From contig DASTKT010000044.1 in NCBI GenBank assembly GCA_035715725.1, forward strand, positions 1 to 17,382: a stretch of DNA of 17,382 nucleotides, read 5' to 3'. The DNA comes from JADGGV01 sp035715725 (GTDB taxonomy: Bacteria; Gemmatimonadota; Gemmatimonadetes; Longimicrobiales; RSA9). The notes under the pieces were generated by a model. That model had not been told where the DNA came from, did no database searches, and saw only the letters and a list, made by a program, of their open reading frames with translations. A program made the position numbers and the translations under genes. Positions 1 to 7,421 of the stretch are shown in pieces (the first letter of the stretch is position 1; each line of letters begins with the position of its first letter).

Positions 1-1280
1 GCGGCGAAGCGCGCATCCTCGCGGAGCCGATCGCGCCGGGCCTGGGCGTTTGCGCCGGCCCGCCCGACGTCCAGCTTCGCCGCCTGTGCGTCCGCGCTCC
101 CCGCGCCCCACTGGATGAGCGGCATGCTCACGCCGAGCGCAAGCGTCTGGCGGGCGCGCGGCGACTGGTACGCGTCGCCCAGGATCGTCGCCGATTGGTT
201 GAATCCCACCACCGCCGAGAACGTCGCGTTCAAGCGGTTCGCGAGCGACGCCTCGTTCGCACGGCGGCGGGCCTGAAGCTCGTCGAGCTCGTTCTGCTCG
301 ACGACGCTCGAGTTGGCGAGCGCCTGCGTCACCGCGACGTCGGGGTCGACCGCGAAAGGCGCCAGCATCGTCGGTGCGGCGATGCGCAGCGTGTCCGGCG
401 AGTCGACCTGCAGCAGCCGCTTCAGCGCCGCCTCGGCCCGGTCGCGCTCGAGCTTCGCCGCATCCAGCGATGCCCGCGCGCGCAGCAGCGCCAGCTCGCT
501 CTGGAGCAGGTCGTTCTCGCCGATCTTGCCGACGCTGTAGCGTCCCTGGTTGAGCGTGTAGAGCGTGTCGTTGACGGCCACGTTCGTCGTCGCGTTCTCG
601 AGCGCGACCTGCGCGGCGAAGTCGTCGAAGAATGCGGAGGCGACGGCGGTGGCCGCGTCCTCCCGCGCCTCGTGGTACTGCCGCTCGGCGAGCTCGGAGG
701 TCACCGAATTCTGGCGCTGGTCCCACCGCACCGTGCGCGGTCGGAAGAGGTCCTGCTCGAACCCCACCAGCAGCGGCGTCGTCGTCCACACCCGCGGCTC
801 GCCGGTCACGGCGTTACCGAAGTTGTCGATCCGCGCGAGCTGCGAGGAGAACGACAGCCGCCCGCCCGTCCACGGCAGCTCCTGCGCGAGCGTGAGGCCG
901 AGCGACGACTGGTTCCGGGCCTGCGTGACGAGCTGCGTCTCGCCGGTCGGCAGGAGCAGCGGCGTGATCCCGCGGTTCAGGTCGAGCGCCTGTCCGCCGA
1001 GCGAGAGCTGCGGCAGCAGGCGAGCGGCGAATGCGCGGTGGCGGGCGCGCATCGCGTCGCGGGCATCTCGTGCCGCGCGCGCGGCCAGCCCTCGCTCGTC
1101 CGCGATGGCGATCGCGTCCTGTAACGTGATCGGGCCGGCCGGCAGGGCCGCCGCGGCGGGCGGCGGCACCGGGCCCTGCGCGAGGACCCTCCCCGGGGCG
1201 AGCGCGGCGCCCGCGGCCGCGAAGCCGAGCAGCGCGAGCGTGGCCCGCCTGGCCGCGGGCGGAAGGTTCGAGGGGCTCAT
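1..1280 (-). CDS. TolC-family outer membrane efflux protein (3' end outside window)
   Basis: This reading frame is open from an ATG at 1280 to the window edge, so 426 residues are visible and the C-terminus is missing. The N-terminus has an Arg-containing start, a hydrophobic stretch (LALLGFAAAGAALA) and an Ala-x-Ala-like end (VLAQ) near residue 35, as in a signal peptide. It is followed by an OEP-type start (ITLQDAIAIADERGLAAR), a beta-strand-like segment (LPQLSLGGQALDLNRG) and long Ala/Leu/Glu/Arg-rich helices (ENDLLQSELALLRARASLD), then a second repeat (LNATFSAVVGFNQSA). This matches the TolC fold: an outer-membrane beta barrel plus a periplasmic helical tunnel. It lies 89 bp after the permease gene on the same strand and is very probably the outer channel of that exporter. 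Substrate cannot be told. Translation start is moderately certain; only a weak GGAA lies upstream. Confidence 0.9.
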   Translation of the reverse strand, partial: MSPSNLPPAARRATLALLGFAAAGAALAPGRVLAQGPVPPPAAAALPAGPITLQDAIAIADERGLAARAARDARDAMRARHRAFAARLLPQLSLGGQALDLNRGITPLLLPTGETQLVTQARNQSSLGLTLAQELPWTGGRLSFSSQLARIDNFGNAVTGEPRVWTTTPLLVGFEQDLFRPRTVRWDQRQNSVTSELAERQYHEAREDAATAVASAFFDDFAAQVALENATTNVAVNDTLYTLNQGRYSVGKIGENDLLQSELALLRARASLDAAKLERDRAEAALKRLLQVDSPDTLRIAAPTMLAPFAVDPDVAVTQALANSSVVEQNELDELQARRRANEASLANRLNATFSAVVGFNQSATILGDAYQSPRARQTLALGVSMPLIQWGAGSADAQAAKLDVGRAGANAQARRDRLREDARFA

Positions 1281-1369
1281 GGATGCGTTCCGGTTGGATG
1301 CGGGCGAGGCGAGCCGCTCGCCTGGTGCCCGTGTTGGATGCGCCCCGCAACGGGCGCGAGGACGGGACA

Positions 1370-2809
1370 CTACTCGTAGCGCAGGCAGACGACCGGATCC
1401 TCTCGCGCGGCGCGCCACGCCGGCACGATCCCGAACGCCAGCCCGACGAGCGCCGAGACGCCGAACGCGACGAGCACGGAGGCGCCCGAGACGAGCGCCG
1501 TGATCCCGGCCACCCGCCGGATCGCCACGCTGAGCAGCACGCCGACGACGATCCCGGCGACGCCGCCCGCGAGCGAGATCATGACCGCCTCGCTCAGGAA
1601 CTGCGCGAGCACATCGCGGCGCGTCGCGCCCACGGCGCGTCGCACGCCGATCTCCTTGATGCGCTCCAGAATCGAGGCCAGCATGATGTTCATGATCCCG
1701 ATCCCACCCACGATGAGCGAGATCGAGGCGATCGCGCCGAGCACGATGTTGAAGATCGTGCGCGTCCGCTGTTCCTGCTTCAGCAGCAGCTCGGGGACGG
1801 TGATCTCGAAGTCGACCACCTGGTTGTGTCGCCGCGTGAGCAGGCGGCGCGTCAGGTCGGCGACTTGCGGCACGAGCGAGGAGCGCTCGACCTGCACGAC
1901 GATCTTGTCGAGCTGGTGGTAGTTGCGCTTCTCCGCCCGCTGCGCGTCCGTCTCCGTAGAGTCCACCTCCTGGAACGCTCTCGCCGCCAGCTCCATTTCC
2001 TGCTGCGTCACCTCGGCCCGGTTCCGGTAGCGCAGCAGCATCGTGGGGAGCGGCACGTAGACGTCCATGTTGGCGTCGCGGATGCCGAGCCGCTGCGCCG
2101 TCTCCGCCGAGACCTGGTGGTCCTCGAGCACGCCGACCACCGTGAGCCACTGGTTGCCCACCTTCACACGCCGCCCGATCGGGTCCTCCGTCGTGAAGAA
2201 GCGGGCCTCGACGCCGTGGCCGATGATCGCTACCGGAGCGGAGAGCGCGTAGTGCCGCGGCCCGAACGACGATCCCTTGCGGACGCGCAGGTTCATGAGC
2301 CTGAAGTACGCCGGATCGACGCCCACGACCTTCCCCGAGCGCTGGCGCCCATCGCGCGTGATGACCGCGTTGAAGACGACCTCGCCGCTCGTCGCGTCCA
2401 CGTGCGGCACCACCTCGGCAATGGCGTGCACGTCCTGCGCGGTAAGCCCCGGCGTGAAGCGCTTCGCCTCCTTCTTCGCGTCGTCGCCTGTATCCGCTTT
2501 CCCCTCGTGCTGCTCGACGATCGGCGTGACGACGATGGTGTTCGCGCCGAGCAGCTTCATCTGGGCCAGGATCTCCTGCTCGGCGCCGTTGCCGATCGCG
2601 AGCATCGCGATGACGGACGCGACGCCGAACAGGATGCCGAGCGACGTGAGCGCCGCGCGCAGCTTGTTGTGGCGCAGCGCCTCCGCCGCCGTGCGCGTGC
2701 TGAACGCGGCGTGCTCGAGGAACTCCCGCGCGCGGTCGCGCGTCGTGGCCGGCGCGGGCGGCTGCGCCCGCCGCTCCGGGGTCGGTGCCGGAGCCGTCGT
2801 GGTCGACAT
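1370..2809 (-). CDS. MacB/FtsX-type ABC transporter permease
   Basis: This 479-residue protein starts at an ATG whose A is shared with the adaptor's TGA stop (TGATG), which indicates translational coupling. A cytoplasmic N-terminal tail of about 50 residues is followed by TM1 (about 52-72, LGILFGVASVIAMLAIGNGA) and a large periplasmic MacB_PCD domain (about 75-345). The C-terminal FtsX block has TM2 (about 352-377), the conserved loop ERIKEIGVRRAVGATRRDVL, TM3 (about 407-431) and TM4 (about 442-468), ending ARE-DP-VVCLRYE, the usual family end. MacB-type permeases are mechanotransmission subunits: cytoplasmic ATP hydrolysis drives periplasmic movements that push substrate through adaptor and TolC. 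No nucleotide-binding domain is fused here and none lies between the neighbours, so the ATPase must be encoded elsewhere, possibly beyond the left edge. The substrate (drug, peptide, lipid or siderophore) cannot be told. Confidence 0.93.
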   Translation of the reverse strand: MSTTTAPAPTPERRAQPPAPATTRDRAREFLEHAAFSTRTAAEALRHNKLRAALTSLGILFGVASVIAMLAIGNGAEQEILAQMKLLGANTIVVTPIVEQHEGKADTGDDAKKEAKRFTPGLTAQDVHAIAEVVPHVDATSGEVVFNAVITRDGRQRSGKVVGVDPAYFRLMNLRVRKGSSFGPRHYALSAPVAIIGHGVEARFFTTEDPIGRRVKVGNQWLTVVGVLEDHQVSAETAQRLGIRDANMDVYVPLPTMLLRYRNRAEVTQQEMELAARAFQEVDSTETDAQRAEKRNYHQLDKIVVQVERSSLVPQVADLTRRLLTRRHNQVVDFEITVPELLLKQEQRTRTIFNIVLGAIASISLIVGGIGIMNIMLASILERIKEIGVRRAVGATRRDVLAQFLSEAVMISLAGGVAGIVVGVLLSVAIRRVAGITALVSGASVLVAFGVSALVGLAFGIVPAWRAAREDPVVCLRYE

Positions 2810-4203
2810 CAGGGCCGCTTCGCCGCGGGCGCCGGCTCGGCCCGGACCGCGGGTCCGCGTGGCGTCGTCGCCTGCGGCTTTGGCGCCTCCGCCGGCGAGG
2901 TAGGTTTCCCCGGGGGAGCCGCCTGTACCCCGTCGAGGAGTGACTTCCGAATGCCGGCCGCATCCGCGGGCGGCGCGAGGAGCACCTGGTCGCCCTTCTC
3001 GAGCCCCCGAAGCACCACGATCTCGTTGTCGCTCATCGCGCCGGTCACGACTTGCTGCTTCACCAGGTCGCCACCGTCGCGCTTGTAGACGAACGAGCCG
3101 CCGCTGTCGGCGCTCACGGCCTCGATCGGGATGTAGAGCGCGTTCGGGATGACCGCCGTCTCGATCGCGTTGGCCGTGGTCATCCCCGGGCGCAGCGTGG
3201 TGTCGGCCTCGGCGACGACGATCTTCACCTCGAAGACCTTCGAGTCCTGGTTCGGGCGCTGCTCGCCCACGTTCGCCACGGAGCTGACCGTGCCCGTGAG
3301 CACCTTGGACGGGTCGGAGTCGAGCGTGATGCGAACCTTCTGCCCGACGGCGACCTTCCGCACGTCCACCTCGTTGACGTACGTGGCCGACTCCATCTGC
3401 GTGAGATCCGGCAGCGTGGCGACCGTCGGGTCCCACGGGCTCCACGTCGACCCGACGCCCTTCTTCCGGCCGTTCCATTCACGCACGTAGATGACCATGC
3501 CGTCGGAGGGCGCCCGGACGGTGAAGGCGTCCATCACCTGCTGGATCACCTTGAGCTGGTTCGCCTGCCGGTCGCGCTCCGCGGCCGCCTCCGACATCTT
3601 GGCGGTCGCCTGCTTGAGCTTGGTCTGGTAGCTCGCGCGCGCCTGCGCCGCCTGCCGCTGCGCGCGCTCGAAGTCGATCTCCGTCTGGCGCTGGACCGTC
3701 GGGGCCTCGTACTTCGACTGCTCCTTCGCCAGCTTCTTCTCTTCCAGCGCGTAGTCGGCCGTACGGATGTCCTCGCGCGCCTGCGCCAGCGCGAGCGCGG
3801 AATCGAGCTGCGCGGACGTGTACTGCGCCGTCGCCTTCTGCAGGTTCAGCGTCACGTCCGCGAGCTTCGCGGCGACGGCACCCCGGTCCAGCTCCGCGAT
3901 CACCTCCCCCTTCTCCACCTCCGTCCCCTCAGGAACGATCGAGGAGATCTTCGTCTGGTAGACGTTGACCACCTGCGCCATGGCCGGGCCCTGGACCTGG
4001 ACCGCCTCACGCGCGCGCAGCTCGCCCGTGGTGCTGACGGTCACGCGCAGGTCGTCCTGCTTCACCGTGGCGACGAGGGCGGAGTCTTCTTCGGGCGACG
4101 CACCGGCGAAGCGGTAGAAGGCGCCGGCGCCGAGCACCAGCAGCACGATGGCCGGGATGATTAGCCGGGGATTACGGAGCGTGGCCATTGATAGTGTGCG
4201 CAT
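2809..4203 (-). CDS. Periplasmic adaptor (HlyD/MacA/RND-type membrane fusion protein)
   Basis: From the ATG at 4203 the protein has 464 residues. A single N-terminal membrane anchor (about 12-31, LIIPAIVLLVLGAGAFYRF) precedes a lipoyl/barrel-sandwich half (VTVSTTGELRAREAVQVQGP). A long coiled-coil hairpin rich in Ala/Gln/Glu/Lys follows (about 100-215), then the second lipoyl half (FTVRAPSDGMVIYVREWNG), a beta-barrel (VNEVDVRKVAVGQKVRITLD) and a membrane-proximal domain (VLRGLEKGDQVLLAPP). The C-terminal 45 residues are Pro/Ala-rich. Such adaptors bridge an inner-membrane permease and TolC. The gene overlaps the permease by one base. The frame also has an in-frame TTG at 4254, but a plausible -10 element lies right there, so I chose ATG 4203; ATG 4188 is equally possible. 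Neither has a clear ribosome binding site. Confidence 0.9.
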   Translation of the reverse strand: MRTLSMATLRNPRLIIPAIVLLVLGAGAFYRFAGASPEEDSALVATVKQDDLRVTVSTTGELRAREAVQVQGPAMAQVVNVYQTKISSIVPEGTEVEKGEVIAELDRGAVAAKLADVTLNLQKATAQYTSAQLDSALALAQAREDIRTADYALEEKKLAKEQSKYEAPTVQRQTEIDFERAQRQAAQARASYQTKLKQATAKMSEAAAERDRQANQLKVIQQVMDAFTVRAPSDGMVIYVREWNGRKKGVGSTWSPWDPTVATLPDLTQMESATYVNEVDVRKVAVGQKVRITLDSDPSKVLTGTVSSVANVGEQRPNQDSKVFEVKIVVAEADTTLRPGMTTANAIETAVIPNALYIPIEAVSADSGGSFVYKRDGGDLVKQQVVTGAMSDNEIVVLRGLEKGDQVLLAPPADAAGIRKSLLDGVQAAPPGKPTSPAEAPKPQATTPRGPAVRAEPAPAAKRP

Positions 4204-4253
4204 GGCTGGGGAGACGTCGCCGAAATAGCGGGAAGGATGATGCTGGATACCCA

Positions 4254-4282
4254 ACTATGCGACGCGGAGCGTCATCGGGCAA
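4254..4282 (-). promoter_or_regulatory. Possible promoter of the adaptor-permease-TolC operon
   Basis: On the minus strand TTGCCC (4282-4277) and CATAGT (4259-4254) are separated by exactly 17 bp, putting a start near 4247 and about 45 nt ahead of the ATG at 4203. The 17-bp spacer contains the perfect 5-3-5 palindrome GACGC-GGA-GCGTC (4261-4273), positioned where a repressor would block RNA polymerase. The hexamers are imperfect (4 of 6 matches at the -10), so this is inference from pattern and position only. Confidence 0.4.
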
Positions 4283-4363
4283 GTAAGTCTGCCGCGTGCG
4301 TTCGGCAGGGTCGGTCGAGGGCGGGCCCGCGATGGACCCGCCCATCGATCGATCCGGCACCAC

Positions 4364-4516
4364 TCAGCGATAGACCGTTGCCACCCCGCCGGCCGGGTAG
4401 CGCGTCCCCGCAGCGGCGCCGACCGGGAACGCCGCGTCGCGCCGCTTGATGACGGAATCGGTCAGCAAGTCGTCCGTCGCGGCGACGTTCTCCTTCGGGT
4501 AGCGCACGTGCTTCAT
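4364..4516 (-). CDS. Doubtful small ORF, 50 residues
   Basis: An ATG at 4516 opens a 50-residue frame beginning MKHVRYPKENVAATDDLLTD and ending GGVATVYR. The composition looks more protein-like (balanced Asp, Lys, Tyr, Val) than the Arg/Ala/Pro-rich shadow frames typical of this DNA. I recognise no family and see no membrane segment or signal peptide. A GGGG run touches the ATG directly, too close to act as a good ribosome binding site. It could be a small protein, the decayed C-terminus of a lost gene between the efflux operon and tetR, or chance. It is on the same strand as the efflux operon and would be read before it. Confidence 0.2.
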   Translation of the reverse strand: MKHVRYPKENVAATDDLLTDSVIKRRDAAFPVGAAAGTRYPAGGVATVYR

Positions 4517-4582
4517 CCCCGGTAACCGGCGGGCCCCGCCGACGCGCGGGCGATCGGAGCGGAGGCGGGCGTGTCGGCGTAC

Positions 4583-4611
4583 TTGTCGCAATGAACGGTG
4601 TTCATTATGCT
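4583..4611 (+). promoter_or_regulatory. Promoter of tetR (-35 TTGTCG, -10 TATGCT)
   Basis: TTGTCG (4583-4588) and TATGCT (4606-4611) have the optimal 17-bp spacing and predict a start near 4618, about 29 nt ahead of the ATG at 4647. Both hexamers are AT-richer than the surroundings. The promoter is interleaved with two palindromes, one within its spacer and one at the predicted start. Confidence 0.65.
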
Positions 4612-4623
4612 GAACCATGTTCA
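4592..4623. promoter_or_regulatory. Paired TetR-type operators TGAAC-N3-GTTCA
   Basis: Two 13-bp perfect palindromes share identical arms: TGAAC-GGT-GTTCA (4592-4604) and TGAAC-CAT-GTTCA (4611-4623). Their centres are 19 bp apart, nearly two helical turns, so two repressor dimers could bind the same face or side by side. The first fills the spacer of the tetR promoter. The second overlaps the last -10 base and the transcription start. Many TetR proteins bind such palindromes and repress their own gene. That the adjacent TetR is the binder is inference. Confidence 0.75.
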
Positions 4624-4637
4624 GCAAAGCCGGAGAC

Positions 4638-4643
4638 GAGGAG
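4638..4643 (+). promoter_or_regulatory. Ribosome binding site deciding the tetR start
   Basis: GAGGAG lies just ahead of ATG 4647. An upstream in-frame ATG at 4617 has no such site and sits inside the second operator at the predicted transcription start, so it cannot be the start on that transcript. Confidence 0.6.
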
Positions 4644-4646
4644 AGC

Positions 4647-5240
4647 ATGAGCGGCAGGGCGAGGCGGGAGCAGCACAAGGCGGAACTGAAAGGGCTGATT
4701 CTCGAGGCCGCGCGCGATCTGTTCGCGCAGGAGGGCTACGAGCGCGTTTCCATGCGCAGGCTCGCCCAGCGGGTCGAGTGCGCCCCGGGCACGCTGTACC
4801 TGTACTTCCGGGACAAGGACGAGCTCCTGCGTGCCGTGGTCGAGGAGAGCTTCGGGGAGCTGCTGCACACGCTGCAGGCGATTCCGGGCGGAGGGGACGC
4901 ACTGGAGGGGCTGAAGGCGAAGATGCGCGCCTACATCGAGTTCGGGCTACGGCATCCGGACCACTACCGGTGCGCCTTCGTCCTGCCCGCGGCGAGGAGG
5001 ACGGGCGAGAAGCCGCACGCGGCGTTCGACGAGCTGCGGGCGGCGGTGCGGGCCTGCGCTCGCCGGGACGCCCCGGACGACCAGGCCGTGGAGCTGGCGA
5101 GCCAGGTCGTGTGGTCGGCGCTGCACGGCCTGACCTCCCTGCTGATCGCGCGGCCTCAGTTCCCGTGGGTGGAGAGGGAGGAGCTGATCGAGGAGCTGAT
5201 CGAGACCGCCACGACGGCGGTGATGCGGGTGCGCGCCTGA
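4647..5240 (+). CDS. TetR/AcrR-family transcriptional regulator
   Basis: From ATG 4647 the protein has 197 residues, the usual TetR length. The N-terminal helix-turn-helix domain is clear (about 16-62: ILEAARDLFAQEGYERVSMR, then RLAQRVECAPGTLYLYFRDK, then DELLRAVVEE), with the typical GTLYxYFxxKDELL recognition-helix end. The C-terminal ligand/dimer domain resembles the WHG (TetR_C_33-like) group, with RHPDHYRCAFVLP and VVWSALHGLTSLLI. Family members are dimeric repressors released from DNA by small ligands, often controlling efflux pumps. It is divergent from the adaptor-permease-TolC operon and 63 bp ahead of a CPBP protease gene on the same strand. Two matching palindromes overlap its own promoter, so self-repression is likely. 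Control of the pump is plausible, but no copy of the same palindrome is seen at the pump promoter. Confidence 0.93.
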   Translation: MSGRARREQHKAELKGLILEAARDLFAQEGYERVSMRRLAQRVECAPGTLYLYFRDKDELLRAVVEESFGELLHTLQAIPGGGDALEGLKAKMRAYIEFGLRHPDHYRCAFVLPAARRTGEKPHAAFDELRAAVRACARRDAPDDQAVELASQVVWSALHGLTSLLIARPQFPWVEREELIEELIETATTAVMRVRA

Positions 5241-5303
5241 GCGGGGCGGATCGGTACGGAACGTCGAAACGGTAGCTCGACCCCAACGGATCGGAGGAGG
5301 GTG

Positions 5304-6221
5304 ATGGCAAGTGCGGCGCCGGCGAAGGCGGGTGGACTCGGCGGGGGAATCGCGACTGGCGCCGGCACCGATCGCCGGTGGGCTCTCCTTGCCGCCTGGG
5401 TCGCCGTCCTCCTCGCGAGCGATGTCGCGGCGATCGTCTCGGAGCTCCACGGACATGAGCTGCCCACGTGGAACGCGCTCGCCCGCGCGGCCGTGATCGT
5501 GGGGCTCGCCGTCACGATCCCGCGTGCCGCGCGCCCTTCGCATGCGCGCGGCTTCATGCTGGCGCTGGCGGCCATGACCGTCGGCGGCTGGATCGTCGCG
5601 GTGATTCAGGGCCAGGTCCACTGGTTCGCGGTGGCGCCGCGCGCGCAGGGCATGCTCGCGCGAGTCTTCGTCAATCTCATCCCGGCCGCCTTGATGGCGT
5701 CGACGCTGGTCGGAAGCGACCTGTCGCGTCGGGACCTCTTCCTGGCCCGGGGCGATCCCCGTGCGCCCACGTCGCTCCCGCTCGTCCGGGGCGCACCCTG
5801 GAGCGTCATCGGGCCCGTCCTGTTGGCCGTCACCTCGGTCGTGCTGGTCGTACAGCTCGCGATCGTCTCCCACGCCGCGCAATACTTCCGGCCAGCCGTG
5901 CTCGTCTGGGGACTGCCCGCGGCGCTGCTGTTCGCGGTGGTCAACGCGAGCTGGGAGGAGTTCTGTTTCCGCTGCGTGCTACTCGCCCGCGGCGCACGCG
6001 CGTTCGGCCCCGGGCAGGCGGTCGCAGCCTCGTCCCTCCTGTTCGGGCTCGCCCACTACGGCGGCCACCCATCCGGACTCAGCGGCGTGGCGATGGCGAC
6101 CTTCTTCGCCTGGATCGTCGCGCGGAGCATGCTGGACACGCGGGGCTGGACCTGGGCGTGGCTCCTCCACGTCGCCCAGGACGTGATCATCTTCCTCATG
6201 GTCCTGATGACGGGCGTCTAG
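5304..6221 (+). CDS. CPBP-family intramembrane metalloprotease
   Basis: This 305-residue polytopic membrane protein has about eight hydrophobic segments. All three CPBP (Abi/Rce1-like) motifs are present: EExxxR at E218-E219-R223 (WEEFCFRCVLL), FxxxH at F247-H251 (FGLAHYGG) and HxxxD at H289-D293 (HVAQD). The conserved Glu and His residues would bind the metal and activate water, so it is probably active. Bacterial members cleave prenylated or hydrophobic peptides or act in peptide maturation and bacteriocin immunity; the substrate here is unknown. GGAGGAGG (5293-5300) precedes both GTG 5301 and ATG 5304; I chose the ATG. It follows tetR by 63 bp with no visible promoter or terminator between them, so co-transcription is likely. 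Confidence 0.9.
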   Translation: MASAAPAKAGGLGGGIATGAGTDRRWALLAAWVAVLLASDVAAIVSELHGHELPTWNALARAAVIVGLAVTIPRAARPSHARGFMLALAAMTVGGWIVAVIQGQVHWFAVAPRAQGMLARVFVNLIPAALMASTLVGSDLSRRDLFLARGDPRAPTSLPLVRGAPWSVIGPVLLAVTSVVLVVQLAIVSHAAQYFRPAVLVWGLPAALLFAVVNASWEEFCFRCVLLARGARAFGPGQAVAASSLLFGLAHYGGHPSGLSGVAMATFFAWIVARSMLDTRGWTWAWLLHVAQDVIIFLMVLMTGV

Positions 6222-6424
6222 CTAGGATTGATGCGGCGCGCTGGCGCGTCCCAATTATCGGGGAGGCCACCCCGCCGCGACCTCCCTCCCTCGCCTCCCC
6301 GCCAGGATCGGCGCACACCGTCTCGCTCACGCCTCGCCGGTTTCGGCGGCGGCTGAACCAGCCGTACACCGTCGGACGCGTGGCTCAGTCAGCGCTGCGG
6401 CCGCACAGGGCTGGCGCACCACGT

Positions 6425-7410
6425 TCACCACGGTGTTGCCGGCGAAGTCGACGCCGCGGCGCCTGTGGAATTGGCGGCCGCCGCCGGCGCCTCCGGCGGG
6501 GAAGCCAGGAAGGCTTCGAGCACGCGGTTGAACTCCTCCGGCCTGTCCCGGAAAAGCGCGTGCGCAGTGCCGTCAATAGCCTGCACGGGTACGCCGGGCC
6601 AGCGCTCTCGCCCTTCCTCGGCCGCTGCCATCGTCCAGGGTGCCGAGGAAAACACGAAGAGCACCGGGCGGTCGAGCGAGTCGACGATCGGACGCAGGTC
6701 GCTCTCGAAATACAGGTTGGCGAGCTCGAGGGCGGCGGCCGTGGTCGGCATCGAGAGAGCGGCCTTGGTCAGACTGTCCAGGTAGCTCTCCGGCTGGGGC
6801 CGAGCATGGATCGCCCGTACGAAGGCCCGGGTGTACTGCGCCCGGCTCCGCTGTACGGCGTCCAACCGCTTTTCCGTCCCCGCGAGAAACTGGAGTCGCG
6901 GGGTAGGTATAGCCGCTCGTCCACGAGCACGAGGGCTCGGATGTCCCCGGTTCCGAACTGGCTCACGCATCCGAGGACCTCGTTCACCCCCAGGGACCAG
7001 CCCACGAGGACGGCGGGGCCGCCGCCCAGGTGCTCGAGCAACTCATGGATGTCGCGGCCGAGGCGAGCGGTCGTGTACCCCTCCGTCGGCTTCTCGGAGT
7101 CTCCTTGCCCGCGCGGGTCCAGGGCCACGACGTGGTACCTCGCGGAGAAATGTTCGAGCTGGGGCCGCCAGATCCAGGCGGGCAGCGTCCAGGCGGGAAC
7201 GAAGACGAGGGTCGGACCGGAGCCCGCTTCCAGATAGTGGAGCTGCACGCCGTCGCTCGTCCGGAAATGGCCGCTCCGCAGCGACGCCTCGGACGACCGG
7301 TTGTCCGGATGCCCATCGGTCTGGGCGTGCAGCGTGGCCGCCGTTAGAGCCAGCGAAAGGACGAGCCCGATGCTGGCCAACAGGATCGACCGGAGACAGC
7401 GGTCAGGCAC
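6425..7410 (-). pseudogene. Exported alpha/beta hydrolase, interrupted by a frameshift
   Basis: The first part starts at GTG 7410 behind a strong AGGAGG and carries a signal peptide (SILLASIGLVLSLALTAATLHA, cut near residue 29). The N-terminal hydrolase half follows: DGVQLHYLEAGSGPTLVFVP, VVALDPRGQGDSEKP, the nucleophile elbow GWSLG (Ser about 139) and ALVLVDERLYLP. The frame then continues into unrelated Arg/Ser-rich sequence. The C-terminal half lies in the -1 frame (from LQFLAGTEKRLDAVQRSR), with a helical cap, PVLFVFSSAPW and the catalytic His region GTAHALFRDRPEEFNRVLEA. The switch is near 6885-6915, close to a CCCC run. One inserted base, or two removed, would restore a protein of about 328 residues. 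The usual acid position after VLFVFSS has no Asp. Substrate is unknown. It may be a true pseudogene or a one-base sequencing error. Confidence 0.8.
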
Positions 7411-7415
7411 CGTGT

Positions 7416-7421
7416 CCTCCT
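7416..7421 (-). promoter_or_regulatory. Ribosome binding site deciding the GTG start at 7410
   Basis: AGGAGG on the minus strand is followed by five bases and then GTG. It marks GTG 7410, just before the signal peptide, as the start. The frame also opens at 7518, which would bury the signal peptide 36 residues inside. Confidence 0.7.

Larger units (their letters stand above)
4204..4646. other. Divergent intergenic region between efflux operon and tetR
   Basis: This 443-bp stretch holds the possible operon promoter near 4254-4282 and the tetR promoter/operators near 4583-4623. Between them I see only a weak 50-codon minus-strand frame (4364-4516) and a 15-bp GC palindrome (CGGCGGG-C-CCCGCCG, 4527-4541). 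The palindrome lies in DNA so GC-rich that it may be chance. Confidence 0.6.

Noticed and set aside
195..3478. Very long plus-strand open frames (300-600 codons) opposite the efflux operon
   Set aside because: They are Arg/His/Asp-rich shadows of the minus-strand genes caused by high GC. They lack ribosome binding sites and domain features.
4204..4254. TTG at 4254 as the adaptor start
   Set aside because: It overlaps a likely -10 element. The extra residues do not look like part of the membrane anchor, and ATG codons follow at 4203 and 4188.
4527..4541. 15-bp palindrome CGGCGGG-C-CCCGCCG as an operator
   Set aside because: It is all G/C in GC-rich DNA and not aligned with a promoter, so chance is the simpler explanation.
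4617..4646. Upstream ATG at 4617 as the tetR start
   Set aside because: It lies inside the second operator at the predicted transcription start and has no ribosome binding site.
6241..6305. Candidate terminator after the CPBP gene (CTGGCG...CGCCAG, GGGGAGG...CCTCCCC)
   Set aside because: The two arm pairs compete for the same bases and the loops are long (about 27-50 nt), so a stable terminator is unlikely.
5468..7237. 589-codon plus-strand frame across the CPBP gene and the hydrolase
   Set aside because: It overlaps two recognisable genes, has Arg/Pro-rich low-complexity composition and no domain.
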